A DNA stretch of 64,000 nucleotides from Psettodes erumei. Taxonomy: Eukaryota > Chordata > Actinopteri > Pleuronectiformes > Psettodidae. Below the pieces are notes generated by a model. It worked only from the letters and a program-made list of their open reading frames with translations, ran no database searches and was not told where the DNA came from. This document shows, one piece after another, positions 27,644 through 37,404 of the stretch (positions are counted from its first letter, which is position 1; each line of letters begins with the position of its first letter). The position numbers were made by a program, and so were the translations under genes. The stretch covers positions 744,001-808,000 of the forward strand of contig JAFBJZ010000821.1 of NCBI GenBank assembly GCA_016785225.1, written 5' to 3'.

Positions 27644-29697
27644 CTGTTGTAAGGGTTCCTCAGCAGCAGAGCCTGGCTGCCTGTGCAGCTGTCTGAAGGC
27701 GTGTGGCATCCATAAACAGGAGGAGGTACTGGATACTGCTGCTCACCTACACACCGCAGACATACAATCAGAAAACGGAGGTGCAAATGCATTTCTACCC
27801 CCGCATGCACACATAAAGCGCGGAGATGGAGGTGAACTCATCCCCTCAGAGGAGATTTAACTCCCTCCATATCTCATCTCTCTTCAACTCTACCCTCTCT
27901 TGCCCTCTCCTTGTTTTTTTCCACTTTTAGACTTTTTTTTCTACAAATAAAGCTCCTTCTCTTCATGTTGCTCTCTCTCTCTCTCTCTCTCTGTAGTGAA
28001 TGGCTCCCTCGACATTTCTCCACATTCCAAAAATCCCTCTCAGCTCCAATTCTCCCAGTTATCTTTCAAACACAAAAAAAAAAATCGCCAGAAATTTACA
28101 GCGGCGGCTTCATGAAACACGTATTTAAATATTTACCAATAACACTGGCAGGGGGAGTGGTGGTTAAATGGAGAGGTGGGCGGATGAAAGAAGGGCTAAG
28201 AGGAGGAGATGAGGGAGTTTGCAAGCCAGGATGTGGCTGATTTATACCTCCGACAGGCGAGGTCACTGCTAAGACGTCAGAATAAGGGACAAGGCACTCC
28301 CTAGGTGAGGGCCACGGAGCTGCCATGCAGACGCAGCTGTGCGCTCACACAGTGGCTTTAAATACACACCGCTTTTGTTCTCACTGAGAGAGACTTTCTT
28401 TTTTAGGAGAAGTGACTACTGGACAGATAAAAATAGACACCCAAATTATAATCAGCCGAAGAGGGCAAAAAATGAAATTTCTGTCTGTTTGAAATCTTGA
28501 GAATGAGGGTCCCCTTTTTCTCAGCTTCACTGCCTCTGCAGTTTCTGCCTTTGAACATCAAGGCAAAAAAAAAAGATTCACAACAGGTTTATGTGGAGGG
28601 ACAAAAAAAAAAATCAGCCCAGATAGTCATAAAAACCTTTATTTATTATGAAGATGTGTGTGTCGAGCGCATTCGGAGACTGAAAGAACGCAGCGCACAC
28701 TCACCCATGGTGTTCTGCTGAGTTAACGCGTCCTCGTGTTTGAAGGAGTGGTTGGAGAACTGCGAGCTGTGGTGCGCAGGAGTGTGGCCGTAATTACCGG
28801 CCCCGTCGAACGCAACCGCGCCGTAACCTGCGACACGGGAGAGAGAAAGCGGTAAACACACGGCCGTCCCTCAGAGATCACACACAGCCGCGGCCTTATC
28901 ACTGGGAGCTGTGCTGACACCATGCTGCTGTTTTATGTCTTTTTTATTTTACCCTGTATTTCTTCTTTTTAATTAGCGGAACTGCAATTAAATCTGCTTT
29001 CCCTCTCGTAAGAGCACATATTTAATACATAGTTAATACAAAGATGAGCATTGTATGATTTGCTGAACAGAGCAGAAGAGATGTGTGTAGAGGTCAAAGG
29101 TCACAGTGAAGTTTGGTGTCTCTCAACAGAAAACCTGAACAATCAGCTACATTTCAGACCTGAAACTTCCTTTAGCCACAGTTACAGTGAATATGCTGTG
29201 GACTAAATTACTATGAACATATATACTGTGCATCAATAACTGTTCTTACAAAGATTTTAGAGATTATTTTAAAGGATTCATCATCTATCACACTGAGAAT
29301 AATTCAGAGATGATTTTATGATTTTGCAACAAACTCATGAATTTATGTGGCCTCATTTGTTAAACAACATAAGAGATAGTGCCCACACACACGCACACAC
29401 ACATACACACACTCTGTTACTTAGAGGAGACCAGGAGACTAGATCTGGGCCTGACACCCCAGGCCTGACTCATGACATGGCTGACCCCAAGGGCACAACG
29501 CACTCTCATAAATCACTCACACGCACAGACACACACACACACACACACTCACTCTCACGTTCATGCTTCATTAAGTCAAATGCAACACTTTCGCTGACTT
29601 TACTCTGTGAAGCAGTGGGTGAGAGGAGCAGGGAGGGAGAAGAGGGGGAAAAAAACTCATTAAACTTCTCCATTTATCTTCCACTCACCCCTGCCTG

Positions 29698-29740
<43 letters not shown>

Positions 29741-32700
29741 GTGTGGGTGTGTGCGCACACTGTTGCCTTGAAGTCCAGCACTGAGGTGACAAGTGATGGG
29801 GTCATTTTGTATTCAACTGGAAAAGCTGGAACTCTGGAAATACCCCAATCTTTTTTTTTTTTTTTACCATCTCACAAATTGTTGAAATGTCAGGGAATTA
29901 GGTGAATTCCAGCCCCATCATTCCTATACATGGAAAAAAATCTGCTTCAGACCCTCATATTTATTTTATTTCCTATGCTTATGGTGTATTTATGTGCTTA
30001 TTAGAATATACTCTTCAGACACGTTGGTCGTCTTTTGCTTCTTCCAGCAGATGATTAAGTATTTATGTCCATTTGAAGCATTATCTTTAAACTTAAGCTG
30101 CACTCACGTTAACGGGTTATCATGCCTCACTACTGTAACAGTCCACTGATAAACCTGCAGACCCGTAGAAGCCCTTCAACAGTCAGAACAAAAGTCAGAT
30201 TTGTAAAATAAAAACGTGGTCGTTTGCATCCCTATTTTTTCAGCCCAATAAATGACCAACACCCTGAAATCTGAAAGCTTTTCAGAAAGCAGAAGGAATA
30301 CGTCGCTGGCGCAGAAAGGAAAGAAGAAGTCCCTCCTGGATGGAGCGGACGGTGATAGGACGGTCCCTGTGTGACCCCGCTCTGCTATCAGCTCTACTGT
30401 GTGACCCGAGTCCTGCTGTTGGTTTGTTTGTCTGTGCTCGTCCAGCCACAGCGGGGAGCAGATAATACAGGTCAGAGGTCGGCTCAGCTCTTTCATTATA
30501 ATGTTATTCCTAAATTTTCTGCTTGATAAGCATGTTATTACTAATTAATCTGCTTGGTAACCACTAACAGATTCATTATCCCTACTGGAAAAGTCCAGGG
30601 ATGAGATGACATCGACAAGAAAACCTGAAGTACGGAGTAGTAGTCCGAGGTATGAACTCATGTCTCATATGAATCTGTTCTGCAGCCATGACTTTTAAAA
30701 GACAAAGCGACTCCACTGCACAGTGTTGCAGATGCACTCATGGAAAATTAAAAACAGCAAAATTCAGTTTAAAATAGATTAACAGGAATTTTTGTACGTA
30801 TTTGGATTTTATTTCTGTGGAAGAGGTTCATTTACGCTCACGCTGTCAGCCGTCCTGTAATTTTAAAGGTTTATGATGAGGTACGCTCTCACACACGCTC
30901 ACATATATATATACATAATGTATATTTGTTGTCTGTATAATATACTTAGAATTATGTGGGGGGAATCAATAATATCTCACCACTTGAATGTGAACAAAAA
31001 AATGTAAAATCAATTTTTTAAATCATCCAGTCACGCTGATAGATTTTCCTGTGTGTCGTTCATCATGTCAGATATTCATTTTATTCACATATTGCAAGAA
31101 TTAATTTCTTTTAAATAATTAAAAAGAACAATTACTGAATCTTGGGAATTTATTGGGAGTGTTATTCTTAGTATTTGGGCAGTTGCTCCTTTTTTTTTAA
31201 AATTGGCTGTTGGGATCCTATTGTGAAGGGTTTGACACAGGCAACACCTCATTAACAGTGGTTCTCTTAGACTTACACTCCTTCACTCTAATAGAAGAGT
31301 TGCATTATAAAGTCCTGAGCCTACAATTAACAGGATTTAATGGTGTGTGCTTCCAGGAAAGTGAGGAGTAAAGATGTGAAATCCGTAACTCTGGGTTAAA
31401 TATTAAAAATCAGGTATACAGGAAAAAATGATAAGAACATGAATATATTGCTAAATTTAGAATTAATTTTTTAAAAGATAGAGATTTTGTTGCTGTGTAG
31501 CTCATCGGAGCGACTCATTTAAAGGAAAGTGAGAAAGTGTAGGTGAAAACCAGTTCATGGACATGGCCCAGGTAAAGCTGGAATCACTGAGGGCACATCT
31601 GTGTGTTGTCTGTTACAGTTGTGATCTGGACTTCAAATAGCCATTTACACAAACAGTTAACAAATCAATGTCCAGAATCAGAATGAGAAAAGCCTGAACT
31701 CCTTGACTTTGACAGATGTTAGAATTTAGTGAACTTGGATAAGCTCAAGTTAAATGCCTTCATATTGCACACACTGTACTTAGTGACCAGTTAACTCATG
31801 ACTAATGATCAGGGATTATGTGCAATCTGGGGTTCTCCAATCAGCCGTCATCCTCTAACTCATGTAAGGACAATTTCAAAGCATCCAGCGAACCAAAGGG
31901 ATCGTTTAATCATTGACGTTTGGATTGACGCAGCGCGCTACCAAACAAGAAGTGCCAGGTACTGTCTGTGTTGGATCGCCTTTCTGTTCTGGAACCAAAA
32001 GGTCTCAGTGCAGCATTTCTGGAACAAATACCTGAATGTGCTTTTCAACAGGCTGCCAGAGCGAGAAATCAGAGTGAATCGAGGCCGGTGCAGTGAAGGC
32101 AACACAGGCCACTTTTTTAACAACTTGAAATAATTCTTCAAATTGTGGATGTAGCTGTAAAATGTAACGAATCTTTATGTGACGCTAATTTCTCCGTTCT
32201 TTAAAAATTACATTTCGATGGGCAAATGAACAAAACTGTGCAAATTAAAAGACCATCTCTGCATGTACTGTTGGAGTCAGAACAGATGAAGCGGTGAGTC
32301 GCGCCGCTTGACCTTTCATTTCGTTTGCCTCTTATGGAAAAAAGAATTTTGTTATCAACTCGTCTGACACAGACAGAGGGAAAGATGTGCAAAAGAACTA
32401 CATGAACTCTCACGCTCACGCTCTCTACGTTTCTGAGAGTCTAAATCAGGGTGGTGACATTTGATTGACTGACTTCTCACGTTATGACACACACACCCAT
32501 CATCCTACCCCAGCCCTACCTGTCTGGTTCCGGGCCGCCTGCTGTGTGTCCATGCAGTTGGTCAGGTACGTCGGGTTGCTGAACATCCTGCTGGGGGGCT
32601 GGTGGTGGTGCGGGGCAGTCACAGAAGGCGGTTGGCTCGGTGGCGGCGGCGGAGGCGGGGGCGCCCCGAAAGCCGCCCCGTACCTGCAGGCCCCCGTGCC

Positions 32701-32994
32701 CGTGAACTGGCCCGAGAAGTGGACGGTGAAGGCGCTGAGGCCGCAGTGGGGGTCGGCGTCGTGGTGGTGGGGGTCGCCGGCGGTCCCCCAGCTGGGCTCT
32801 TGTTTGATGAAGGAGTGCGACCCCAGGGAGGTGTGCGGGGCAGCCAGGGAGGAGTAAGGGGAGGCCGCGGTGTGGAAGTCCAGGACGGGAGCCCACTGAG
32901 GGGCGGTGCTGACGGGCAGGGCCGGGCAGCCCGGGCTGGGCCCCGCCGGGACCGGGGGCAACAGGGAATTCAGGTCACGTACATCTGAACCCAT
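14140..32994 (-). CDS. wt1: Wilms tumour 1 zinc-finger transcription factor, complete
   Basis: wt1 encodes the nuclear, DNA- and RNA-binding regulator of kidney, podocyte, gonad and epicardium development. I traced nine coding exons: 32994-32520, 28827-28705, 27746-27644, 23228-23145, 18771-18672, 16199-16055, 15423-15334, 14959-14876 (or to 14867), 14261-14140. They sum to 1326 bases (441 residues, -KTS) or 1335 (444, +KTS). All phases agree and exon sizes match the human gene (for example 123, 103 and 90 bases). Residues 1-295 form the Pro/Gly/Ser-rich regulatory region. Four C2H2 fingers fill about 319-431, and the C-terminus is HNMHQRNLTKLQLTI. Mammalian exon 5 (17 residues) is absent. 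Teleosts usually keep two copies, wt1a and wt1b; I cannot tell which this is. Confidence 0.97.
14507..14768. mobile_element. Short non-autonomous inverted-repeat element (MITE) in the last wt1 intron
   Basis: About 262 bases bounded by terminal inverted repeats at 14507-14528 and 14747-14768. The inner ends read TTCGGAAC on the left and GTTCCTAA on the right. The two 22-base termini match at 19 positions when one is reversed. There is no open frame for a transposase. The termini resemble the CACTGAACACTTTATTAGGAAC-type ends I know from many teleost intergenic repeats; I cannot name the superfamily. It lies between exon 9 and exon 10, about 100 bases from the KTS donors. Confidence 0.7.
14867..14959 (-). 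CDS. wt1: wt1 exon 9 (zinc finger 3) with alternative KTS donors
   Basis: Encodes VKPFQCETCQRKFSRSDHLK and THTRTHTG. There are two donors. The first, after position 14876, gives THTG-EK (-KTS). The second, nine bases on after 14867, adds K-T-S before EK (+KTS). Both are GT dinucleotides and the spacing and inserted residues equal those of mammals. -KTS favours DNA binding and transcription; +KTS is linked to RNA-processing bodies. Confidence 0.96.
14986..15022. repeat. (CA)n microsatellite upstream of wt1 exon 9
   Basis: A CA run on the plus strand, preceded by ATGCATGCATG. In the transcript it is a (UG)n tract about 25-60 bases before the exon 9 acceptor at 14961-14960. Confidence 0.9.
15334..15423 (-). 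CDS. wt1: wt1 exon 8 (zinc finger 2)
   Basis: Ninety bases encoding the second finger: the YQCEFTDC cysteines, FSRSDQLKRHQRRHTG with the DNA-reading helix, and the TG linker. Its size is identical to human exon 8. Confidence 0.97.
16055..16199 (-). CDS. wt1: wt1 exon 7 (zinc finger 1)
   Basis: Begins DVRRVPSIAPAIVRSETSEK, then the first C2H2 finger with cysteines in CAYPGC and histidines in HLQMHSRKHTG. It is 145 bases against 151 in human; the difference is two residues missing in the VRS(AS)ETSEK stretch. The 3' splice site follows a TG tract rather than a normal pyrimidine tract. Confidence 0.96.
16211..16257. repeat. (CA)n microsatellite at the wt1 exon 7 acceptor
   Basis: Forty-seven bases of pure CA on the plus strand, joined by CACG units to the acceptor AG at 16201-16200. 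In the transcript it reads (UG)n directly upstream of exon 7. Confidence 0.95.
18672..18771 (-). CDS. wt1: wt1 exon 6 (human numbering)
   Basis: Encodes HTAGYDSDPSTPMVYS followed by CSTQYRIHTHGVFRGIQ; the second half is nearly invariant in vertebrate WT1. The exon is 100 bases and ends in phase 0 with donor GTAGGA. Confidence 0.95.
18772..23144. other. wt1 intron between exons 4 and 6
   Basis: A 4.4 kb intron without exons. It holds a degraded interspersed repeat near 19.6-19.73 kb and a perfect 15-base palindrome, CACGTACAGTACGTG, at 21516-21530. This is where a mammalian-type exon 5 would lie; I see no 51-base exon with VKWTEGQ-like coding. Confidence 0.7.
19600..19730. repeat. Degenerate teleost interspersed repeat
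   Basis: Contains AGCATGCTAA, GGCAATGTTAGCG and AGTACAGGCTCACAGGGCTG, resembling a very common teleost intergenic repeat with the strings TAGCATGCTAACA and AAGTACAGCTGAGGCTGATG. Identification is by recall only. Confidence 0.4.
23145..23228 (-). CDS. wt1: wt1 exon 4
   Basis: Encodes GENLYQMTSQLECVAWNPVN followed by TLASTIK. The core NLYQMTSQLEC is a WT1 hallmark. The exon is 84 bases, two codons longer than human exon 4, and is the most diverged part of the protein. It ends in phase 2 and joins exon 6 directly through a serine codon, leaving no room for mammalian exon 5. Confidence 0.93.
24195..24560. repeat. Degenerate teleost interspersed repeat, second copy
   Basis: Contains CATGCTGATGGTTAGCAGG, GTGTCATTAGTTTTACAAGG, GTGTTGGACAAAG and CTTGGTGGCGCTGG, in the order of the same widespread teleost repeat as the copy near 19.6 kb. 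It lies in the intron between wt1 exons 3 and 4. No coding capacity is visible. Confidence 0.5.
24858..25331. repeat. Cluster of dinucleotide microsatellites
   Basis: Within 470 bases there are (GT)n at 24858-24895 running into (GA)-rich sequence to about 24940, (GT)n at 25093-25130, (TC)n at 25234-25259 and (AC)n at about 25297-25320. All lie in the intron between wt1 exons 3 and 4. Confidence 0.9.
27607..27640. repeat. (GT)n microsatellite touching the wt1 exon 3 donor
   Basis: Seventeen GT units on the plus strand. Read in the direction of wt1 transcription this is a (CA)n tract that starts four bases after the exon boundary. Confidence 0.95.
27644..27746 (-). CDS. wt1: wt1 exon 3
   Basis: Encodes EQQYPVPPPVYGCHTPSDSC followed by TGSQALLLRNPYN, the conserved activation-region segment. 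It is 103 bases long, as in human, and ends in phase 2. The donor GTAACA runs straight into a (CA)n tract read on the minus strand. Confidence 0.96.
28705..28827 (-). CDS. wt1: wt1 exon 2
   Basis: Forty-one codons in frame, including GNYGHTPAHHSSQFSNHSFK and HEDALTQQN. The 123-base length equals that of human exon 2. Acceptor GTCGCAG and donor GTGAGT are canonical. Confidence 0.95.
28828..32519. other. wt1 intron 1
   Basis: A 3.7 kb intron. It holds a (CA)-rich stretch at 29388-29548 and a (GT)n tract at 29701-29734. A GC-balanced block at about 31.87-32.11 kb, with several CpGs, differs from the AT-rich surroundings and could be regulatory. No exon was found. Confidence 0.5.
32520..32994 (-). 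CDS. wt1: wt1 exon 1 (N-terminal regulatory region)
   Basis: Encodes residues 1-158. It opens with MGSDVRDLNSLLPPVP, the invariant WT1 start. Next come HSFIKQEPSWGT and FTVHFSGQFTGTGACRYG, a run of eight prolines, and RMFSNPTYLTNCMDTQQ. In WT1 this segment carries the self-association and repression functions. The exon ends in phase 1 at a GTAGGG donor. It is GC-rich, and both other frames and the opposite strand are open over long stretches; these are shadows. Confidence 0.97.
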
Positions 32995-33586
32995 TGTGGT
33001 CCAGGGGAGAAAAGGAGGCTGAAGGTAGGCTATTTTTAAATTGGATCTGCCCCCCTATACCTGTCTACCCTCTGCCTCCCTGCCTGTGTATCTGGCTGAC
33101 CCTCACCAAAAACACTCACCCCCTCTGAATCCTCAAGAGTCTACAAAGTCTCTCCCTGGCTGTAAGGAGCGCTTCTTCTCTCTTCTTCTTCTCCACTCTT
33201 CTTGGAGTCTTTCAATTCTTTCAGTCTTCTTGGATTCAGATGCTGCGCCTCAGTTGTTTACTACACAGCCGCTCTGGAAACTCCTCAAGTTCTCCGACAG
33301 AAGTTCATGGCGACACAGAAGAGTCACAGTGGTCAACTTTCCTCAGCAGCAGCAGCACATGGAGGAGAAATCACACACACACACACACAAAAAAAGAATG
33401 AAAACACGATGATGAGCTGTGATCTTCAGTTTCCCTCCACAGCGGCAGTAAAAAGAGTGTTTGGCTCAGAGAGATGGAGCTCATTCAAGGAGGAGAGAGG
33501 TCTCCGCTCAGAGCTGCTCCTGTGAATGGAGAGAGAGGAGTGGAGGAGTGAGGAGGAGTAGCCCTCTTTTCCCTCAACGCTCTCAG

Positions 33587-33620
<34 letters not shown>

Positions 33621-33720
33621 CCTGTGTGTGCGTGTGTCTGAGGAGGGTAGGGGGTGGAGTCAGGAGGTGATGAGGGACAGGAGCCCTCTGACTTCATTCA
33701 TTTACTGTATGCTGAACACA
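32995..33720 (-). promoter_or_regulatory. wt1: wt1 5' UTR and promoter region
   Basis: Immediately upstream of the wt1 ATG. Read in the gene's direction it has pyrimidine-rich stretches and no clear TATA box, and it contains a (GT/CA)n tract at 33590-33619. I cannot place the transcription start site. Confidence 0.5.
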
Positions 33721-33959
33721 CACGCGCGAAAATAAATCCCCATTCTGAAGTGAGTAAAAAAATGATAATTAACAATGTTAATCTAATCTTTTATTTTCGG
33801 TTCATCTGGTAAAAACCTGATCATCATGTAGCCTAATTTCCCTCAAAAATATCCCTCGATCTACTTTGTCGTTTTAAGGTTGTAGAGCTATAAATCTTTT
33901 TTATTGCTGAGAGGATGATAGGTTAGTTATTTTTCAGACAGCGTTTTTTTTTTCAAAGT

Positions 33960-34440
33960 CCGATTGAGCAGACATAATGCAGGCACACTGTTATTTAATT
34001 TTTTTGTTATCAGTAAGGGTTTCGTCACTTATTTTAACAGGTTTGTGGTCGGAGGAGGAAGTAAGATACAGCCCGGCTCATCATACGAGACAGAGGCGGC
34101 AGAGGCCTCGCGCGGGAATGAGAAGAGAAATGAAAAGAAATCATCCTTACCGGAAGACCAACAAATCCAAAAAATGCGGCATTTCGTGCCGATGCCGAAT
34201 CAAACCGACACACAGCCTTATGTTGTATAATTATTTCAACTGGTTTTGTGGTAAAGGCAAAAATAATTGCGGCCTCATAGGCAGTCGCGCGCGGATGAAC
34301 AGCCTGCGTGACGATAAATCTCGACCAGTTGATTTTACAAGGCCTTCGGTTCCAATTATTTTTCCTTTAATTAATTTGGTCTCATCTTCTTATTTTTTGA
34401 CTTCGTGCAGTAAACTCAGTAGATGCAAGACATCTTGAAA
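33960..34440. promoter_or_regulatory. Candidate regulatory block upstream of wt1
   Basis: About 1.0-1.4 kb upstream of the wt1 start. The block has a higher CpG content than the AT-rich flanks and homeodomain-type cores such as TTAATTAATTTGG at 34367-34379. A 153-codon plus-strand open frame (33977-34438) spans it but shows no domain or codon pattern of a protein, so the preserved composition is more likely regulatory or chance. Confidence 0.25.
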
Positions 34441-34664
34441 TTCCTCTAAAACCAGCTCAGTGACTCTCACTATCCCCGTCATTCATTTAGAGTTGCGATT
34501 AAAAAAAGAAGAGAAAAGAAAAGGTAAAGATCAGCGGGAAAAAAACATCAAACATTTTGAAATAAACAAGGAAGCGGATTTTTTTTTGTTTCAATTCAAT
34601 ATACTTTTGTCACTTCTGTAACATTAAATAATAGATTTATTTAGATCCTATTATTTTTACAATA

Positions 34665-34665
<1 letters not shown>

Positions 34666-34719
<54 letters not shown>

Positions 34720-34720
34720 T
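34666..34720. repeat. (ATT)n microsatellite
   Basis: Fifty-five bases of pure ATT repeat in the gene-free region upstream of wt1. Confidence 0.97.
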
Positions 34721-36350
34721 CACCCTTAATTCCAGTTCATTCTTCTTTGTTCGTTATTGTGATGATGAAAAGTTATGATCTCTCTCTGTCTGCTGCCATC
34801 TCAATGACGGGAGGATGAGCTCGTTTGATGCAAATAGAAATAACAATGAAGTAAAATATATATCTACAATATATACACTGATCTCAATACAGATCATTTT
34901 AATAATAAAAATAATAGCGGCCAAATTAAAATGTCGATGATTGCCTTTTCCGTCGCACAAAGCACAGTCTCGAGGTGCTAGATAAATTGAAATAATTCTC
35001 TTTTGAATTACCTGCCAAAACTAAGCATATAGCACCATAAAGTCAATCCATAATAATTTCTGTAAAGAATAATGATCCCCCTCTCCTAAGAATTTAGTGC
35101 ATAACCTACATATTTTAAAATAATCCTTACAGACACTTTCCGGGGTTTAATTCTGCCCTTACTTCAGTTCTAAATGTAGCTTTTTGAAAAAAACCCTTTT
35201 ACCCTGCCATTTTTAGTCATTAAAGAGGAAAAAAAATCTTCTTCTCTCTTTCCTCTGTAAACATTTGCTGTACCAGCTTCATCGTGTTACAGTATGGACT
35301 GACCTACAGTAAAATAGACTCCGGTCCTGTTCGTGACCCTGCAGCCATAATTTAGGATGATTTTAAGACTCTATGAGAGAGGAGGACAACCGTGATGAAG
35401 CATCTCCACTCTCACTCCACAGGTAAAATGTAAAATCAGAATGTGCTGTTATTTCTTTTGTCTTGTGTCCAAAAGGAGCTTTAATTTAAATTCTTTTTTT
35501 AAATAACATGAACTAATTCAAGCTGGATTTTTTTTAAATGAACCTTTTTCTTTAAAAAAAAAAAAACGTTTAATCACGAGTCTCCATTTTATTCATTACA
35601 AAAGAATTATGAATGAAGGGCCAGCTTTAACATCAGGGACTGCAGGTGAAAGCAAAATATAATCCAAATGCAGATTCAGAGATCAGAGATCCAGCCTGCC
35701 TGACTGTGGCGAGATGATGTGAGTATAAGCGACTGGTCTGATGTGAGCTCCATTTGTTTCTTAACTGAGGTTATTGTGACAGGTCTGGTCAGTCTGTGAG
35801 CTGGAGCTTTGAGGAGAGTCAGCTCCTTGGACACAAGAACAGTGAGATCATCCTGCTAATGTCAGGGGACACGCTGAAGCTGAGACTGCTCAGTGATATC
35901 TTTCTCTCCCCAGTTTGGGCGAAGGAGGAGCTGCCTGGGTGGAGCTGAGACGGGGTAAGAGGCAGCCACCACCGCTGACCGTGAAGAATTGAGACATCTA
36001 TAACAAAAAGACGACAGAGATTGCTGGGAATCCTTACCTACTCACCATTATTGGTCATCTTAGGTCAAAACAAACAGTTCACCTCTTACCTCCACACCTT
36101 CACTTTCTGTGTCACTATGCAGTAAATTATGTGTACGTCTCCCCACACATTGGACGTAAATTATGAAGCTAACTTTAACTGTTTAATATTTATTGGACCA
36201 GCAAGTGCATAAAATCAGTCAGCTGTCTGATCTAATAATAATGAAAACTGTTGATTTTGTTACTCATCACAAACTGTAGCCAAACTGAAAAGAATCACAT
36301 TATTGTATTGTGACTCCCTCAGTTACTGTGTTCATATCATCTAATACATG

Positions 36351-36351
<1 letters not shown>

Positions 36352-36410
<59 letters not shown>
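36352..36410. repeat. Long (TG)n microsatellite
   Basis: Fifty-nine bases of uninterrupted TG, the longest dinucleotide tract in the window. A second one, (AC)n, lies at 36917-36957 and (GA)n at about 37378-37402. Confidence 0.97.
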
Positions 36411-36412
<2 letters not shown>

Positions 36413-36914
36413 TTGAATGATGCCACTGCTTCTGATCTCAGACTTCAAACCTTTTTAAGGTTATCTCTATCTGACTGATGCTCCTGGTTTTGGCAACAAA
36501 CATGCATGCACACATGCAAACATGCACACACAAATACACAGGACCAGACACCATTCTCAGTAGCCTTGACTTTTTGGAAATTATTTTTAACATCCATCCA
36601 CAGAATGTAAACAAGTTCTTTGTCAGCTTGTAAAACAGATCACATTTGGATGCAAATCCTGAATGGAAGGAACCTGACTGAGATGGAAACCCAGTCTGCA
36701 AAGCCAAAGGGACAGATGTTTCAGTGTCTTAACAGCTGGACGCGTTTAGTCTTCAGCATTATTAAGTCAACTTGCTTCTCAAACAAGTCCTCCAACCTGA
36801 ACATGATGTCTTCATTTTTGAGACACATTTGTATTTTCCTGAGGCTGGTTGTTCCTCCCACTGAAGATAAATGCATGTTCAACAGGCCAAAGTTGCTGGC
36901 ACACTGCCATCACT

Positions 36915-36960
<46 letters not shown>

Positions 36961-37367
36961 TGGGCGCAGCATTAAAGTATCACAGCTAAAGTGGGTTTTC
37001 CCCCCCTCTTAACGGAAGTGTCCACTCAGCGCTTTTCTTCCCATCATGCTCTTCTCCTGGAACCAATTAAAGCACTGACATGTCTCAATTTGTTGTGCAC
37101 TCTGCTTCTGTACGTCAGAGGGAGCAAGACAGGTACTATTAGATGGAGTTGTGTGTTTTTGCACATTGGTTTAAAGATCCTAAAGCACATGATGTGTTGT
37201 GTGTGTGTGAATGGAAGTGTAAGTTTGAATGTATCTTTGCTAAATTGATGAGCAGAGATAGATGGTGGCTTCACCATCTGGAAATCTAGTCTGGCTCTGC
37301 GCACAAAGAACTGCTGACCCATGATTCAACTCTTCAACTCCACGAGGAACGAAAGCGAGCGATAGAC

Positions 37368-37404
<37 letters not shown>

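Noticed and set aside
32602..32988. 128-codon plus-strand open frame opposite wt1 exon 1
   Set aside because: Arg/Gly-rich product of the GC-rich complement of wt1 coding sequence; no domain and no splice structure.
33977..34438. 153-codon plus-strand open frame upstream of wt1
   Set aside because: No recognisable domain; kept only as a possible regulatory block.
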